This document shows, piece after piece, positions 32,346-44,000 of a stretch of 64,000 bases of DNA. How positions within the stretch are numbered: position 1 is the first letter of the stretch; every line of letters begins with the position of its first letter. This DNA is from Auricularia sp. M13 (taxonomy: Eukaryota; Basidiomycota; Agaricomycetes; Auriculariales; Auriculariaceae): positions 434,001 to 498,000 of the forward strand of contig CM073201.1 of the NCBI GenBank assembly GCA_037042915.1, in the 5' to 3' direction. The notes beneath the pieces were generated by a model. It worked only from the letters and a program-made list of their open reading frames with translations. It made no database searches and was not told the origin of the DNA. The translations under genes and the position numbers were made by a program.

Positions 32346-32463
32346 ATTTCGACGAATATTTCCGGTGCGCGTTGCTTAGCCCACCATTGCTATTCCATGC
32401 CCTTCAAATTTAAACCGACATGCGTGTCGGCGGTCCCTTGACGCCGGAGAAGCTGGACAGTGG

Positions 32464-32893
32464 GATGGGTGCCCACCGCCAGGGCACGGCGTGCTCCAAG
32501 AATCCCGCATACTACCAGCTGCAGTGCTGTTGAAGATCCCGGGGCACTTGGGTTACTTGAGGAAGCCGCAACGTTGACCTGCGCCGCTGAGATCGTGCAC
32601 GTTCTCTCCCGTCAGGGTGTGGCGGCGGACCGCGATGGCAGGTCTATCTGCCTACAACGCCCTGCTCGGCGGGCCTATCAAGCTCAAAGCTGGCCAAACT
32701 GTCGTGCTGCAGGGGAACAGCGGCGTGACGCTGTTCGCGGCGTAGAAAGCTGTGCTCTCCGGCGCTCGTGTGATCGTGACGTCCTCGTAGGACGACTTGG
32801 AGATACTCAAAGTCGCCAAAAAAAGCTCGGGGCACACGAGACGATCAACTACAGGACGCGTCCTGATTGGGACAACGCCATCCTGGAGTAGTC
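32464..32893 (+). pseudogene. Dead MDR alcohol dehydrogenase paralogue
   Basis: Fragments match the MDR gene at 19832-21274 in order: a RQGT match, LQESRILPAAVLLKIPGHLG, EEAATLTCA, then LSAYNALLGGPIKLKAGQTV and VLQGNSGVTLFAA. Two in-frame stops interrupt it (TAG near 32743 and 32788: FAA-stop-KAVLSGARVIVTSS-stop-DDL), with frameshifts before EEAATL and after KVAKK (GAHETINYRTRPDWD follows in another frame). The intron present in the intact gene after STLTCA is still here (about 32585-32641), so the copy came from genomic DNA and not from a reverse-transcribed mRNA. The N- and C-terminal parts are gone. Confidence 0.85.
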
Positions 32894-33127
32894 TCTGTCG
32901 CTGCCAGTAAACCGCTTCGTTGACATTTCCGGTCAGCCTCACGAGAACCATCCTTCCCGTCGCACCCACCGGAGCAATTCCTGCAAATTTACGACTGTAT
33001 TAAGTATACTGTTACAGGAGCTTTGAGTATTATGGTTCGGTTGCGCACACATGGATTGCAGTGTATGAAGTGATACAAGGGGCGAGGAGCAAGGTCCCGC
33101 ACGCTGGAGTTGGCCTCGACAAAGATA

Positions 33128-35555
33128 TCACGACCGCCCCCGTTTCTGGATCTTCAGTCTGGGCGTCCAGTGGAGCCCATTGCCATCTAGCATAGTGATC
33201 CCCTTCGCCTTCAGCGCCTCAGCCCATACCGGTGCGGGACTCTTTGAGATCCCGCGTCTGATCCCCAAGGCGCCGTTTCAGCTTCTCGAATGCAACTTGG
33301 CCTGGGAGGACGTACTCGGTTGTCGGCCACAGCCCTTCAGAGGCAAACTGAAGTGTTCTCAGCTTCGGAAACTGGTCAGTCGAACACAGGAGATCGATAA
33401 ACTCGGAGAAATCCTCTGCCGTGCGCTTGCTTCTCATCGAGGGAGATTCAGGCAAACTCAGCAGGAGTAAGCGTGTCAGTAAAGAGAATTCATGCGGGCC
33501 AGCCAAGACGTAAGACGAACCGTATGGCGGGGCACACGATGGTGTCGAGATGCCGGAAGCGCAGCTTGACCGCTTTGAACGCTTCGCAGATGGTGGTCTA
33601 TCCCGGGCACATGCCAGTCACGGTGAGCCTTCAAGTTCACATACAGGCAGACAAAGGAAGCACCTTGGAGGAAATGAAGATGTGCAACGAGGTGAGGTTG
33701 GGGCACTGTTGGACGCTTTCTGCCAGCTTGCGCGTTCCCATGTCCAGGCGCTGCAGCTTCGCGCCGTGGGCACGCATGAACGCTCGCAATCCAGATTGGT
33801 CAGTCTGTGAATCGATATCATGTAAATTATATAGTTCCTGAATGTCGAAAACGCGAAGACGAGGCAGTCTGTCCGGCATTGAGTTAGCTCAACATCTCCC
33901 AATTAAACATAATGTAGGTAGGCTCACTCGAGCGTGGCTAGGCCGCGCAGAAGACTGTCGAACCGAAATCCGGAAAGAGTGAGCGTCTGCAGCAGCGGTA
34001 GTGTGTCCAGTGGCGAGGAACACGACACATCCAAGTGGGAAAAGCTCGAGTTCAGATCCAGCTTGAAATTGAGGGCGGTGAGATGGGCGAACAGGGGAAG
34101 ACGGAAGTGTTGGCCAGTGACTTCGATCCACATGCTGACGTTCTGAAGTTTGTGAGAGTGCTCCGGAAGCCCGGTAAGCCGTACACGGCGCAGGTCGGCG
34201 TCCACAAGCTCCGTCAGTAGCGGAAGAAAGGACATCAACTCGTCGCTGGCGTCCTGCCCGACGAGGAACGTGCGGTGTGGTGTTGGCGGTGCAGATATGG
34301 TGAAGCTCTGGACGCATGGTGCCAGATCGCCGCGTGCTTGCAGGAGACGCGCAAAGCTGATAATGCTGGAGTCGGACGCAAGCTGTACTCTGCGACAAAA
34401 TAGCGGCAGCGCAAGATTCTGATAGCAGTTATCAGAGCGCGAATACTGGATACAGACAGAAGTCGTGGCGCACCTTGAACATCTTGCAGGTGAGTAGGCA
34501 GTTCAACTTTGTTGACCTCGAGGTCGCATCCTCAGAAGCAGCGACGAAGCTCAGGACGCGTCCCCATATGCGATCTCGGACGTTGGCTGGCGTAGCTTGT
34601 AAAGGAACATAGGATGGATCGATGGGTATTGCGCTTGGGGCAGGCGGCGTCGCCACCTCCGACGCGCTGCGGTTCAATTAGTGGAGCACATGCACGCACG
34701 CGCACTACGACGTACCGAGGCACTCGTCGCATTATTACAATTTTGCTGCGGGCGTGAGCATGGAGTTGATCGAGATCCTTCATGAAACGGTCGATAAACT
34801 CGTCGCATGCAAAGCACAACTCGATGCGGAGGGCACGACTGTCGCGCAGGAAGGTTACAGCCTCGTGCGTACCAAAGAAATCAGCCAGCCGAAGCTCCTC
34901 AATCCGATTCGCGGCTAATAGCGCTGCGCGGAAGAGCGTCGAGTGCAGTAGTAGTTTTGCAGAAAAATGAACTGCTCGCTGGGTAGCAGTTGTCAGTTGT
35001 GAGCTGCGAAAGTGACCTATAAAGAGCACAGACCAGAGAAGTCCAGCTGTCAATACAACGACACAGCGTCTCAAACGCGGTACTGGAATTTATGTTCACC
35101 GGCCTAATGTGACCATACACAAGCAGGCGGCGGGGATTAACGTGTTCTGCCATCGCTTTGTACATCGGGATGGCCTTATCCTGAGCATAGAGGTCGAGTG
35201 TAAGCCATATGTCGGTGATATTGGGCGCGGCTTTCAGAATCTTGCCGCCTGCCGCTCCGAATCCGCCTTCGACGCGAAGTTTTCTGATGTAAGGCCCCAG
35301 TGACGGCGTCGACTTGAGAGCGAATGCCAGAGATTGGGCTTGAGCGCCAGAACGTAGGACAACCGTTTCGTATAGAAGAGGTGTTGCAACGCGCATCCAC
35401 CGCTTGCATACGAGCAGGACGTTGGAAGACGATCCGTGGCGTCGAAGAGCAAACGGTGACTGGTGCTCTGTAATGCAAGCAAAGTCATCGTCTGAGACGT
35501 GGAAGTGGTAGAAAAAGATGTTTGCAAGCGTCTCGTCCGCGAGCTTATGGGCCAT
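33128..35555 (-). CDS. F-box-like family protein, copy 3 (inverted duplicate of copy 2)
   Basis: Reads as copy 2 in the opposite orientation. Start ATG at 35555 (MAHKLADETLANIFFYHFHV); exon 1 ends near 35034 after LCRCIDSWTSL and carries one more Ser than copy 2. The second exon has RIEELRLADFFGTHEAVTFL. The GTACGT...CGCAG intron at about 34730-34680 restores the frame into IDPSYVPLQATPANVRDRIW. LRR-like exons (LPLLTELVDADLRRVRLTGL; LPLFAHLTALNFKLDLNSSF) occupy about 33930-34430. Then come FDIQELYNLHDIDSQTDQSG, the short RHLDTIVCPAI exon (about 33520-33570), FPKLRTLQFASEGLWPTTE, and the last exon ISKSPAPVWAEALKAKGI to LHWTPRLKIQKRGRS (stop 33128-33130). No disabling mutation is visible. The predicted role is the same as copy 2. 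Confidence 0.8.
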
Positions 35556-35640
35556 CGGTACCCGCGGGGCAGGAAAAGACGCGTCGGCACCACCGGCGGA
35601 AACCGCAACTTGCTTTCGTCTTTGCCGCCGACGTACAGCA
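35556..35640. promoter_or_regulatory. Duplicate of the bidirectional promoter, inverted
   Basis: The reverse complement is nearly identical to 26716-26799, with roughly half a dozen substitutions by eye and about equal length. It sits between the start of copy 3 and the start of truncated copy 4, exactly as the original sits between copies 2 and 1. Confidence 0.75.
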
Positions 35641-35735
35641 TGGCGCACAAGGTTGCAGACGAGACGCTAGCCGATATTCTTGCGTACAGCCTCCACGTGC
35701 CCGACGAGGACTTCGCGAGCCATCGGGGTTCATGA
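35641..35735 (+). pseudogene. F-box-like copy 4, truncated to its first ~28 codons
   Basis: Starts MAHKVADETLADILAYSLHV then PDEDFAS, which matches copy 1. It then leaves the family abruptly (HRGS, stop at 35733-35735). The junction marks the right end of the inverted duplication. Driven by the duplicated promoter it might still be transcribed as a short RNA. Confidence 0.85.
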
Positions 35736-35910
35736 GGGAAAGTCCCGCAGATACCACAGCTTTGTCGCGGGCTCCCGGTCAAATATGATGATCTCCATAT
35801 AATTGCCTTTCAACCATATATAGGGCTATGGAATAAGATAGGTCAGGCAGGCTTGGTAGCCTGCGGGGCAAAGCATGTGGCACGGTGTAAACCCTTATGG
35901 GCTACACGAC

Positions 35911-38457
35911 TCAGTGTTTGCCCTTCCTCTGAGTCTTCAATCGCGGCGTCCATCCAGCACCATTGGCATCTACCAGCCGAATTCCGCGCCCGAGCAGCGT
36001 CTCCGCCCAGCCAGGCAAAGGACTCTTAGCGATTTCTTTCCTGCAAACAAATTGCGATGAGATGCCAATGCTTAGTAGCAGCAGCGGGCTCCGGACGCAC
36101 TCCGTCGTCGGCCACAACTTATAGCGGTTGGCGACCATCACGACCTCCAGCGCGGGGAAGTTCGGCGTCCGGACGATGAAGTCGAAGAAGGCGGTCCAGG
36201 CGCCGATGACCTCCTGCACGCGCTTCTTGTCGCCGCGGCCGTAATGGTGCAGGCTGCGAGCGTTATGAGTATACTTTTGCAGAAGGGGAAGGCGTAGGCA
36301 GACTCGGACCCACTCGATTGCGGAATACGAGATCGCCTTGAGACGCGGGCACAGCGGTGCGGCTGTGTAGACTTCGGGATTGGGGTGACGCTGCCGATAT
36401 GACTTCGAGGTCAGCTTTCTGCCAAGGACGCGCAATACTGAACGGACATGGAAGTTGACTTTCCCGTCGTCGGGGTATATGAGGATCTCGATATTGAGAC
36501 AGTGCTTCAGCAGCGAGGGGATGGACTTCTGATGGATCGAGAGCGCGCGGAGCTTCTGGCCGTGCGTCGCGCAGAAATCTTCCAGCGCGGCGTCGGCGGA
36601 CCATACCTCCGCGACCTTCAGAGCGCGAAGCGAGTCGAGACTGCAGAAACTGATGAGTGAATTTTGTCGTTATACTGTAATGTGTTCGACCGACGCACCG
36701 TAACGGGCAGATTAACCGCAGAAATTCAGCGCAGCCTTCGCCTTCGAGGTGCAGAGTCTCAAGCGCGTTGAGCGCATGGGGTGGAGGCGGCGTCAGATGG
36801 TTCGCCGCGCCTCGGCCTATCATGAGGCTGATCCTCCTGAGCGACGCGAATGCGTGGAGTTGGTAATCGACAGGCGGCGGCGGAGGGGACCATGAGAGGA
36901 GGTAATGATCGTCGTCGTGCGTCGCGCCCAGATGCAGCTGCAGCTCGTGCAGAGTCTCGGTAATGGGAGCGAGGGACGCGAGGTGCTTGAGCTGGAGTGG
37001 GTAGTCGTGGAACCGTGCGCTGAACGAGCGCAGGTTGATGAGGGCGGGGAGGCAGGAGAGCACCAGGTCGAAACACTCGTTGAGATGCGGCGAGGGAGTG
37101 TAGAGCATGCGGCTGCACTCTTCGCGCAGGTCCAGACTGCGCACGAGCGGAGCGAGGTGCGGATTCTTCTGCAGGCAGGTTACAAAGCCCTGTACCGCAG
37201 AAAGCCCATCCAGCTTGACGTTCCGACAGGACAGCTCGAGCATCACATCCTAAGGAACGAAGTTAGCGGTGCGGGTGGAGGTGGGGAGGAGGATACGAAC
37301 TTTGAACTCGGAAGAGACCAGCATGCAGTGTTGCCTGACGCCGAACCTCATCTCGCCCCAGACTTCGTAGCGTCTGCCTTTCGAGCAGTCGAATTCCTCG
37401 ACCAGCAGCTCCAAGACGCGCGCCCAGATCTTGCGCCGCACGTCTGCCGGCGTGTCTTTCATGGGCTTGTAAAAGGGGTTGGGAGGCGGGGCAATGCACA
37501 TGATTTGGCTGTGAATGGGGATCCGAGTCGGGGACGAGTCAGCACATTCCACCGCCAGAAGATGATGCAATAACGAACACAGGCGCGGCAAATATGACCT
37601 TCGCGAGTTGATCCGCGGGCAAGCGCTCCTTTTCGCAAATGTAGAACGAGCCTCGTTTATCGCGAAAGTAGCCGTCGCCTGGGTCCGGCCATGCGACGCG
37701 GATCCGCTTCACGGTTGCGGGACACTCTTGCACGAAGGCTGGTAGATGGTACGAATCCTCGGGAAAGCGCCATTCCTCCACCTGCTTGGAGGAAAGGAGC
37801 GTTTTACGGAGCGGTTCGATGAGGGCTGTGTCCCCGCGGAGTTGCACGATCCGCTACGTACGCACGCCGCACGGATTGCACGTAGTCAGGCAGCGCGTGA
37901 GACAAGGAATACGAATGCCGACGCACCAGAGACGGCCACGACATTATGCCGTGCAACACAGTAGACATAACGAGGCGCGTACTGGCGTTATTAGCGAACG
38001 ACACCATGCGCGAGGAGTAAATAATGAGCCGGCGGACGCTCGCCATCTTCTCCAGCGCCGCACACATCGGCTTCGTCTTGTCCTCGCTGGTATAATTGAG
38101 CATGAGCCAAATATCCGACACTCCAGGCGCCATTTCAAGAATCCTGCGGACGGCGACGCCAAACCCGCCCTCGATGCGCAACTTCCTCAGGTACGGCGCG
38201 AAAGTCGGGTTGGCCTTGAGCGCGAGGGCCAGCGCGTCCGCCTGCGCCGTCGAGCGCAGGATCGCCGTGCTGTAGATGAGCGGCGTGCCAATGCGCATCC
38301 AGCGCTTGCAGACAAGCAGCGCTGTGGACGAGGAGGTTTGCCGGTTGACGAAGGGCGAGGTCGAGAGCTCCGCGAGGCTCGCGAAGTCGGCGTCCGGGAC
38401 GTTGAGGCTGTAGCCGAGGATTTCGGCGAGGGTTTCTTCGGCGAGTTTGTGCGCCAT
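35911..38457 (-). CDS. F-box-like family protein, copy 5
   Basis: Same subtype as copies 1 and 6. The ATG at 38457 gives MAHKLAEETLAEILGYSLNV; exon 1 is about 177 codons and has VNRQTSSSTALLVCKRWMRI and SDIWLMLNYTSEDK. The next exon holds CPATVKRIRVAWPDPGDGYF (about 37560-37850), then KPMKDTPADVRRKIWARVLE (37310-37490). The LRR-like exon (about 36680-37246) includes LINLRSFSARFHDYPLQLKH and LHAFASLRRISLMIGRGAAN. Following frames give KSIPSLLKHCLNIEILIYPD-type sequence and FPALEVVMVANRYKLWPTTE. The last exon KEIAKSPLPGWAETLLGRGI ends GWTPRLKTQRKGKH (stop 35911-35913). No damage is seen. Predicted SCF receptor; the target is unknown. Confidence 0.8.
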
Positions 38458-39650
38458 GCGGGGTGTCTGGCGGCTTGTGCGTGGGACCTATAGGACTCGG
38501 ACGACGGAGGGGTTCGGGAGGCGCCGGTGGCTGCGGGCGGACTTGACACGCTGCTTTTGTTCCGCGGAGCTAAAATGAGTCTCATTTCGTACATCTGTAC
38601 ATCAGGCATTTCAGACAGAGGTTGCAAGAGTAAAAATTAGGTTACGTTTTACCTTCTGCGGAAGCTTGATTAGAGGTCGCAGAAGCTTCATTTCATCGTT
38701 CATCGAACTTAATGACGGCGTGATAAGTAGGTAGACCGTAGGATGAGTGGGAACCCGAGCCCAAGGGAGAATGTACAGCAGATCCCAATTGGCACGTGTT
38801 GCCATAGATTTCAACCACATGGCGAGAGTATACAGAAATCCTCAAGTCTCCCAGCTCGTCCTCCGAGTCGTGTCCTCTGAGTCTCTGGCAGCATATCACT
38901 CATTCATAATCTCATGCTTATTGCACACACCGGAACATCAGGAAATCGTGGAATCGCGCTATGGCGCGCTGGTGGCTCCAGCGCGGCCAGCGTCCGAGCA
39001 TGAACACAAATGGTAAAGCGAGACCTAGGACGGCGGGCGCGATGCTCGCACAAGATGCGGGGTATCTTCAACTGCGGCACAGAGCAGCGAGTAGCGGGAA
39101 TTTGTGATGGTAATGCGCGCCACACAGCTGGCTGGGAGGGGGAGGGTTAGTGGCATGTTGAGTGAGACGGTGAGCATGATGTCGGCAGACCCCAGGCTCA
39201 GTAAGTAGAAACGGGGTTTTTGAGTAGTATCTCTGGCACATCTACTGTACATGGGCGCCCATACAGTATTCTACGCACCGAACTTGCCTCTGACGATGAT
39301 ACGGGATGTACTATAGTATGAGTTGCATGCCAGTGACCGGCGTTGAGGTTGTATCTCACAAGAACGCAATGCTCTACGTACCGAGCTCCGCAAAAAAGAT
39401 GGGTAAGGGCAACCGTGGAGACCCAGCGCGACCGTCGCCAGACGATTTTCTGTAACAGACTAGTAGATCTGCTGGCCATGATTATGGTACTTTCTGACAC
39501 TTCGAGCTCATCTGCCGCGCGTCGCACCCACCGTCTCCGCTGCCGAGCACGAGGCGACTGAGAAATGTTCAGGGACTCGAGCTCGTGGTGGCAGCGATGA
39601 ATGGATGTCAGCCTCTCCACAAGAGTCTGATACACGGCCGCAAGCAACAC
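38458..39650. other. 1.2-kb intergenic region
   Basis: Upstream of copy 5 and left of the hAT-like element. Only short antiparallel frames; no domain or RNA gene recognised. Some stretches are AT-rich and pseudorandom in appearance. Confidence 0.3.
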
Positions 39651-40163
39651 ACTGCACAGTAGCGCTCAGTTAGTTATCCCTCGCGGGGTAACTAACACGT
39701 TACTAACAGTGTGTGTTACTAACACTATGTTAGTAACATTGTTAATAACATATTGGACTATATATACTGTTGCTTAGTGTTGTACCCTTCTGCAATGTCT
39801 TTTCATGGCCAGTAAGTGCATGAGATGCGCAATTGTAGGCTAATGCACTCAGTTCCGAGTGCAGAAACACAGATGCGGAGGTCATGGGCGATCTCACAGG
39901 AGAAGGGCACCCTGAGAGACCTCTGAAACCTGGAAGCTGCTTCTGAGACATGTCAATAGGTGCTCCCGAACCCTTTGTGGGCTTTGAACATTCCAAAATT
40001 CTGAAATGCACTGCGGGAAAGCCGGCTGTCAGCCGGCTGGTTGCACACCTCTCCAGTTACTAACGACACTTGCCATCGGCCTGCCTGTTACTAACGTGTT
40101 AGTAACTAACAAGTTAGTAACTTTGTTACTAACTTTGGGTAACTAACTGAGCGCTACTGCACA
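39651..40163. mobile_element. hAT-like non-autonomous element with 8-bp flanking repeat
   Basis: An 8-bp direct repeat ACTGCACA flanks the element (39651-39658 and 40156-40163). Inside it, AGCGCTCAGTTAGTTA near 39661 is the inverted repeat of TAACTAACTGAGCGCT ending at 40155; if the shared CAGT is counted, the inverted repeat is CAGTAGCGCTCAGTTAGTTA, so the exact tip and the duplication overlap by a few bases. Subterminal zones are packed with GTTACTAAC/GTTAGTAAC motifs in both orientations (39690-39750 and 40085-40145), typical of transposase-binding repeats in hAT elements. No transposase frame exists in the ~500 bp. Superfamily assignment rests on the 8-bp repeat and subterminal motif clusters. 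Confidence 0.8.
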
Positions 40164-41022
40164 GGACGCTGCTTCAATCTAGTCGCCATGTCGGGGAGAA
40201 CGCCGAAGACCGTGACGATGGATGTCATTATCCGAATCGACAAGTCCGAGTGTCAGAGATACAGTACATCGGGCATACGCGTCGTCCTGCGCGCAGGATA
40301 TAATGGATTGGGAGTACTGCTGCGGCGTAGAAACAGGGATGGTCATGTCATCCTAGAGAAAAAGTAGGACTGCGATGCTCTAAATGCAGCTGTGACCATC
40401 TATGCTGTAGCCCGAGAGTACAGTAAGTCGTATGCGGTTGGCCATGGCACTAGTGTTTCGAAGCGGTTCGATCGTAACTCTAAGCCTGTGCTCTGATTTT
40501 ATCTTTTCAAGAAAGCTCCTGACATTCAAAATTTTCCAAGTCTGAGGTACAGTAGCCTCAGCGGCGCAAGGACGTCCAGAGGGCTGGCGCAGCTGGAGCG
40601 CGAGGATTCTCGCCGCTGCGCAGTGCGTGGACATACCTCCTGCGGAATGTCAGCAGGCCGGATTTTCATACCAATGAGGCTTTGGGCTCCGTGGTTTCAT
40701 CGACTACGCAGCAGCGTCTGAATGTGAGGCAGTCGGTGAGAGTTCTGCAAGTGGCGGTCCAACAGGCGCAGGGCTGGTGAGCGCGCGCCAGGTACGTCGC
40801 GTTCCAAAAAACGCCTTACGCTTGTCCTGTACCTTGCCATTGCGCCCGGGAGACCATTTGGCTTTGTTCGAACCGGACGGAAAAGAATTTGTTCTCGGCC
40901 GGCCGCGGAGGCGGAGCGGAAGCAAAGGGGAGTTGGATGTGGCACGTGACCTTCCACACGCTCCTCTTTCCCGACCGGCCACCACCCCCCGGCCTCCGTC
41001 ACCGCTACGCCGCCCGCCCGCG
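40164..41022. other. Intergenic, promoter side of the NIMA kinase
   Basis: Nothing gene-like until the kinase ATG. The last 150 bases contain pyrimidine-rich tracts (CTCCTCTTTCCC; CCACCCCCCGGCCTCC), common in fungal leaders. A GCACGTGAC (E-box-like) sits at about 40942. Confidence 0.35.
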
Positions 41023-44000
41023 ATGGAGCCGTCTGGGAACCCGTTGGACAACTACGAGCCGCTCGAGGTCGTCGGCACCGGCTCCTTTGGGACCATCCGC
41101 AAAGTCAGGAGAAAGGCCGATGGACAGGTGCGCGAGCTCGCCGACCTGGGTACTGGGCGCTGGCATGCTGATTGGTGTGCGCGCGGGCTCGATAGATATT
41201 TGCACGCAAAGAGCTCAATTTCGAGCGCATGACCGAACGAGACCGCAAGCAGATCGTTGCTGAAGTGTACGTTGCGATGCGCTCGCCGCTGCTGCGCCGC
41301 TGACCGCGCGCCGCCAGCAACATCCTGAAAGACCTCGACCACGAACACATTGTACGCTACCACGACCGCGTAAGCCCTCGTCACCGTTGCCCAACAACGC
41401 TCCGTCCTGACGCCCAGCCGCAGTTCGTCGACCGCGACAACGGCATTCTGTACATAGTCATGGAGGTCAGCCAGCCCCGCGCTTCCACTCATGCTTTCCT
41501 TAGCTGACTGACGATGTGGTAGTATTGCGGCGGCGGCGACCTGGCAGCCATCATCCAGCGGTGCCGGCGCGAGGGCACGATGCTGCCCGAAGACACCATC
41601 TGGTCCTACTTCCTCCAAATCGTCCTCGCGCTGCACCAATGCCACCACCCCGGCGTCAAGGTCCACACCGGCACCACGCCCCCCGCCGCCGCCCCGGCCG
41701 ATGCGCAGGACGCCGGGACGAAGCAGCGCGGCCAGGTGCTGCATCGCGATATCAAGCCCGAGAACGGTGCGCGCACCGGCGCTGAGTGACTGCTGATGCT
41801 GAATGTGTTTTCTGCGGCAGTGTTTCTGAACGGCGAGGGCGTCGTCAAGATGGGCGACTTTGGGCTGAGCAAGCAGCTCGCCTCGGCCAGCTTCGCGAAT
41901 ACCTACGTCGGCGTATGTCCCTTTGATACTTCATCTCTTCCTATCCTCGCCCGTGTGCTGTCTGACTGACGACGCGCGAACACAGACGCCGTACTACATG
42001 TCTCCGGAGGTCATGCAGGAGAAGGCGTACGACAGCAAGAGCGACATCTGGAGCCTGGGCTGTCTGCTGTACGAATTATGTGCGCTCAAGTGCGTCAATC
42101 CCCCCGCTGCTCAGCAAGACCCCGCGTGCGACTAATGTTCATCCCTTCGGTAGCCCGCCATTCCACGAAGCCAAGACGCACGCGGAGCTGTCGCACTTTA
42201 TCCGCAGCGGGCGCATACCGCCCCTCCCGCGCGTCTACTCGAGCAGCCTGACGCAGGTCATCAAGGCCATGCTCAACGTCAACGTGCGTCTGCCCGTCTC
42301 TCTCTCCCTTCCCCCTCCCTCTTCCTGGCCCTGATGCTGACGCCATGCAGCCCGCAATGCGCCCCTCCGCCCAACAACTCCTCCAACACGAGCGGCTCGA
42401 CCTCGCCTTCAAGCTATCCAACATGGAAAAGATGGTGCGCCAAGTAAAAAGCATGAAAGCGCAGCTCGCAGCGCGCGAGGCGGCGCTGGCTGAGCGCGAG
42501 CGCGAGCTCGCGGCGCACAGCGACGCCTTCCGCGCGTTCCTGCTGCAGAAGGAGGCGGAGGTGCGCGCGGCGATGGAGGCGCGCGAGGCGGAGCTGCGCG
42601 AGGCCATGATGGCGCGCGAGCGCGAGCTGTGTGCGGGCGTTTTGCGGCGGGAGGAGGAGTTGCGCGTGAGGTGGGAGGAGCGGGAGGAGGAGATAAGGGT
42701 GGCGTGGGAGAGACGGGAGAATGAGATGGTTGCGAGGGAGGAGGCGGTGCGGAGGGAGGGGGAGATGGTTGAGGCGCTTAGGGCTGAGTTGGAGGCTGAG
42801 CGCGAGAGGGAGAGGGAGAAGAAGCCGCAACCGCAGACCCAAGCGCAGCCGCAAGCCAAGTACGCATCCCCCTCCTCTTTGTCTTTCCCTTCCGTTTTCT
42901 CTTCCTTTCGCTGACTGACGCCGCACCCCCTTGCCCGCTAGACCCTTCAACCTGCTCCAGCGCCTCCAGTTCGCGCCGAAGACGCCCGTGAGCCGGTTCG
43001 CGCTGTCGCCCGCGCCGGGGAGCGCGATGAAGGGCGTCGTGCTGACGTCGACGGGCGAGGCGCTGCCCACGCCCCCGCAGGGGAAGGCGATCGATCACCA
43101 CGACGTGCCCGCGGCGAAGGACCTCGCGAAGCTGTTGCAGGCGAGCCCCGTTGTTGGGCTGGATTTTGGGCGGTATGTGCTCTTTTTTTGCCTTGTCCTT
43201 CACCTTCTCCGCCCCCCCCCCTGCTTTCCATCCTCCGGGCTTTATTCAATGTTTCTCCCCTGCTCCCTCCCTCCCTGATTTGCCTGTCCACCCTTTCATT
43301 TCCCCTCCCGTGCCCCGGTTGTTTTCCCGCCTTGGAAATCGGAATTGACGATTTGGCTGGCGGTAGGTTCGCCGACGACGAGCCCGAGCACGACGACGAC
43401 GACGAGCGGCCGCACAGCCCGTGCCCCGCAGAGCGCGAGCGCCCGCCGCCGCGCGCGCGCAAGATGAGCAGCCTGCCCGTGCTCGTCGCGCCTCCTACCA
43501 CCTCCTCCACTGCCACTACTGCGAAATCGCCCGCCTCCCTCTCGAACGTCACCAACACCGCCCCGACGTCTTCTGAAAAGCCGGTGACTGGGACGTCGAA
43601 GCGGCCGGTGGACAAGAAGCTCAGCCGGCTGCTCGCTGCGGCCGCTGCGCCGGTGTATGACCTCGAGGATGAGGAGAATCTGCCGAGCCCGTTTATTAAG
43701 CGCAATGTGCCCACTTCGAATGCCAACTCCAAGGCGGACGCCAAATCCAAATCCAACTCGAACGGCAACGGTAATGGCAGCGGTAATGCGTCCAATACCG
43801 ACCCTAGCGCCAACGCGAACTCCAACGCGAACTCCAACGCGAACGGCAATGCAGGCGGGAATGCGAATGGAAACGCCAATTCCAACGCGAACGCCACCTC
43901 CAACGCGAACGCGAACGCAACTGGGAATGCAAACGGGGGCGCGAACCCGGTGGCGACGCGCGCGGCGCCGGCGCGGCCGACGCTCGTCAAGCGGCCGAGC

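Noticed and set aside
34680-34735. Frameshift in F-box-like copy 3 after PRYVV
   Set aside because: A GTACGT...CGCAG intron present at the same place in copy 2 explains the frame change, so copy 3 remains intact.
36905-38493. Long plus-strand frames (36905-37573, 37786-38493)
   Set aside because: Antisense shadows of F-box-like copy 5, whose minus-strand exons match copies 1 and 6.
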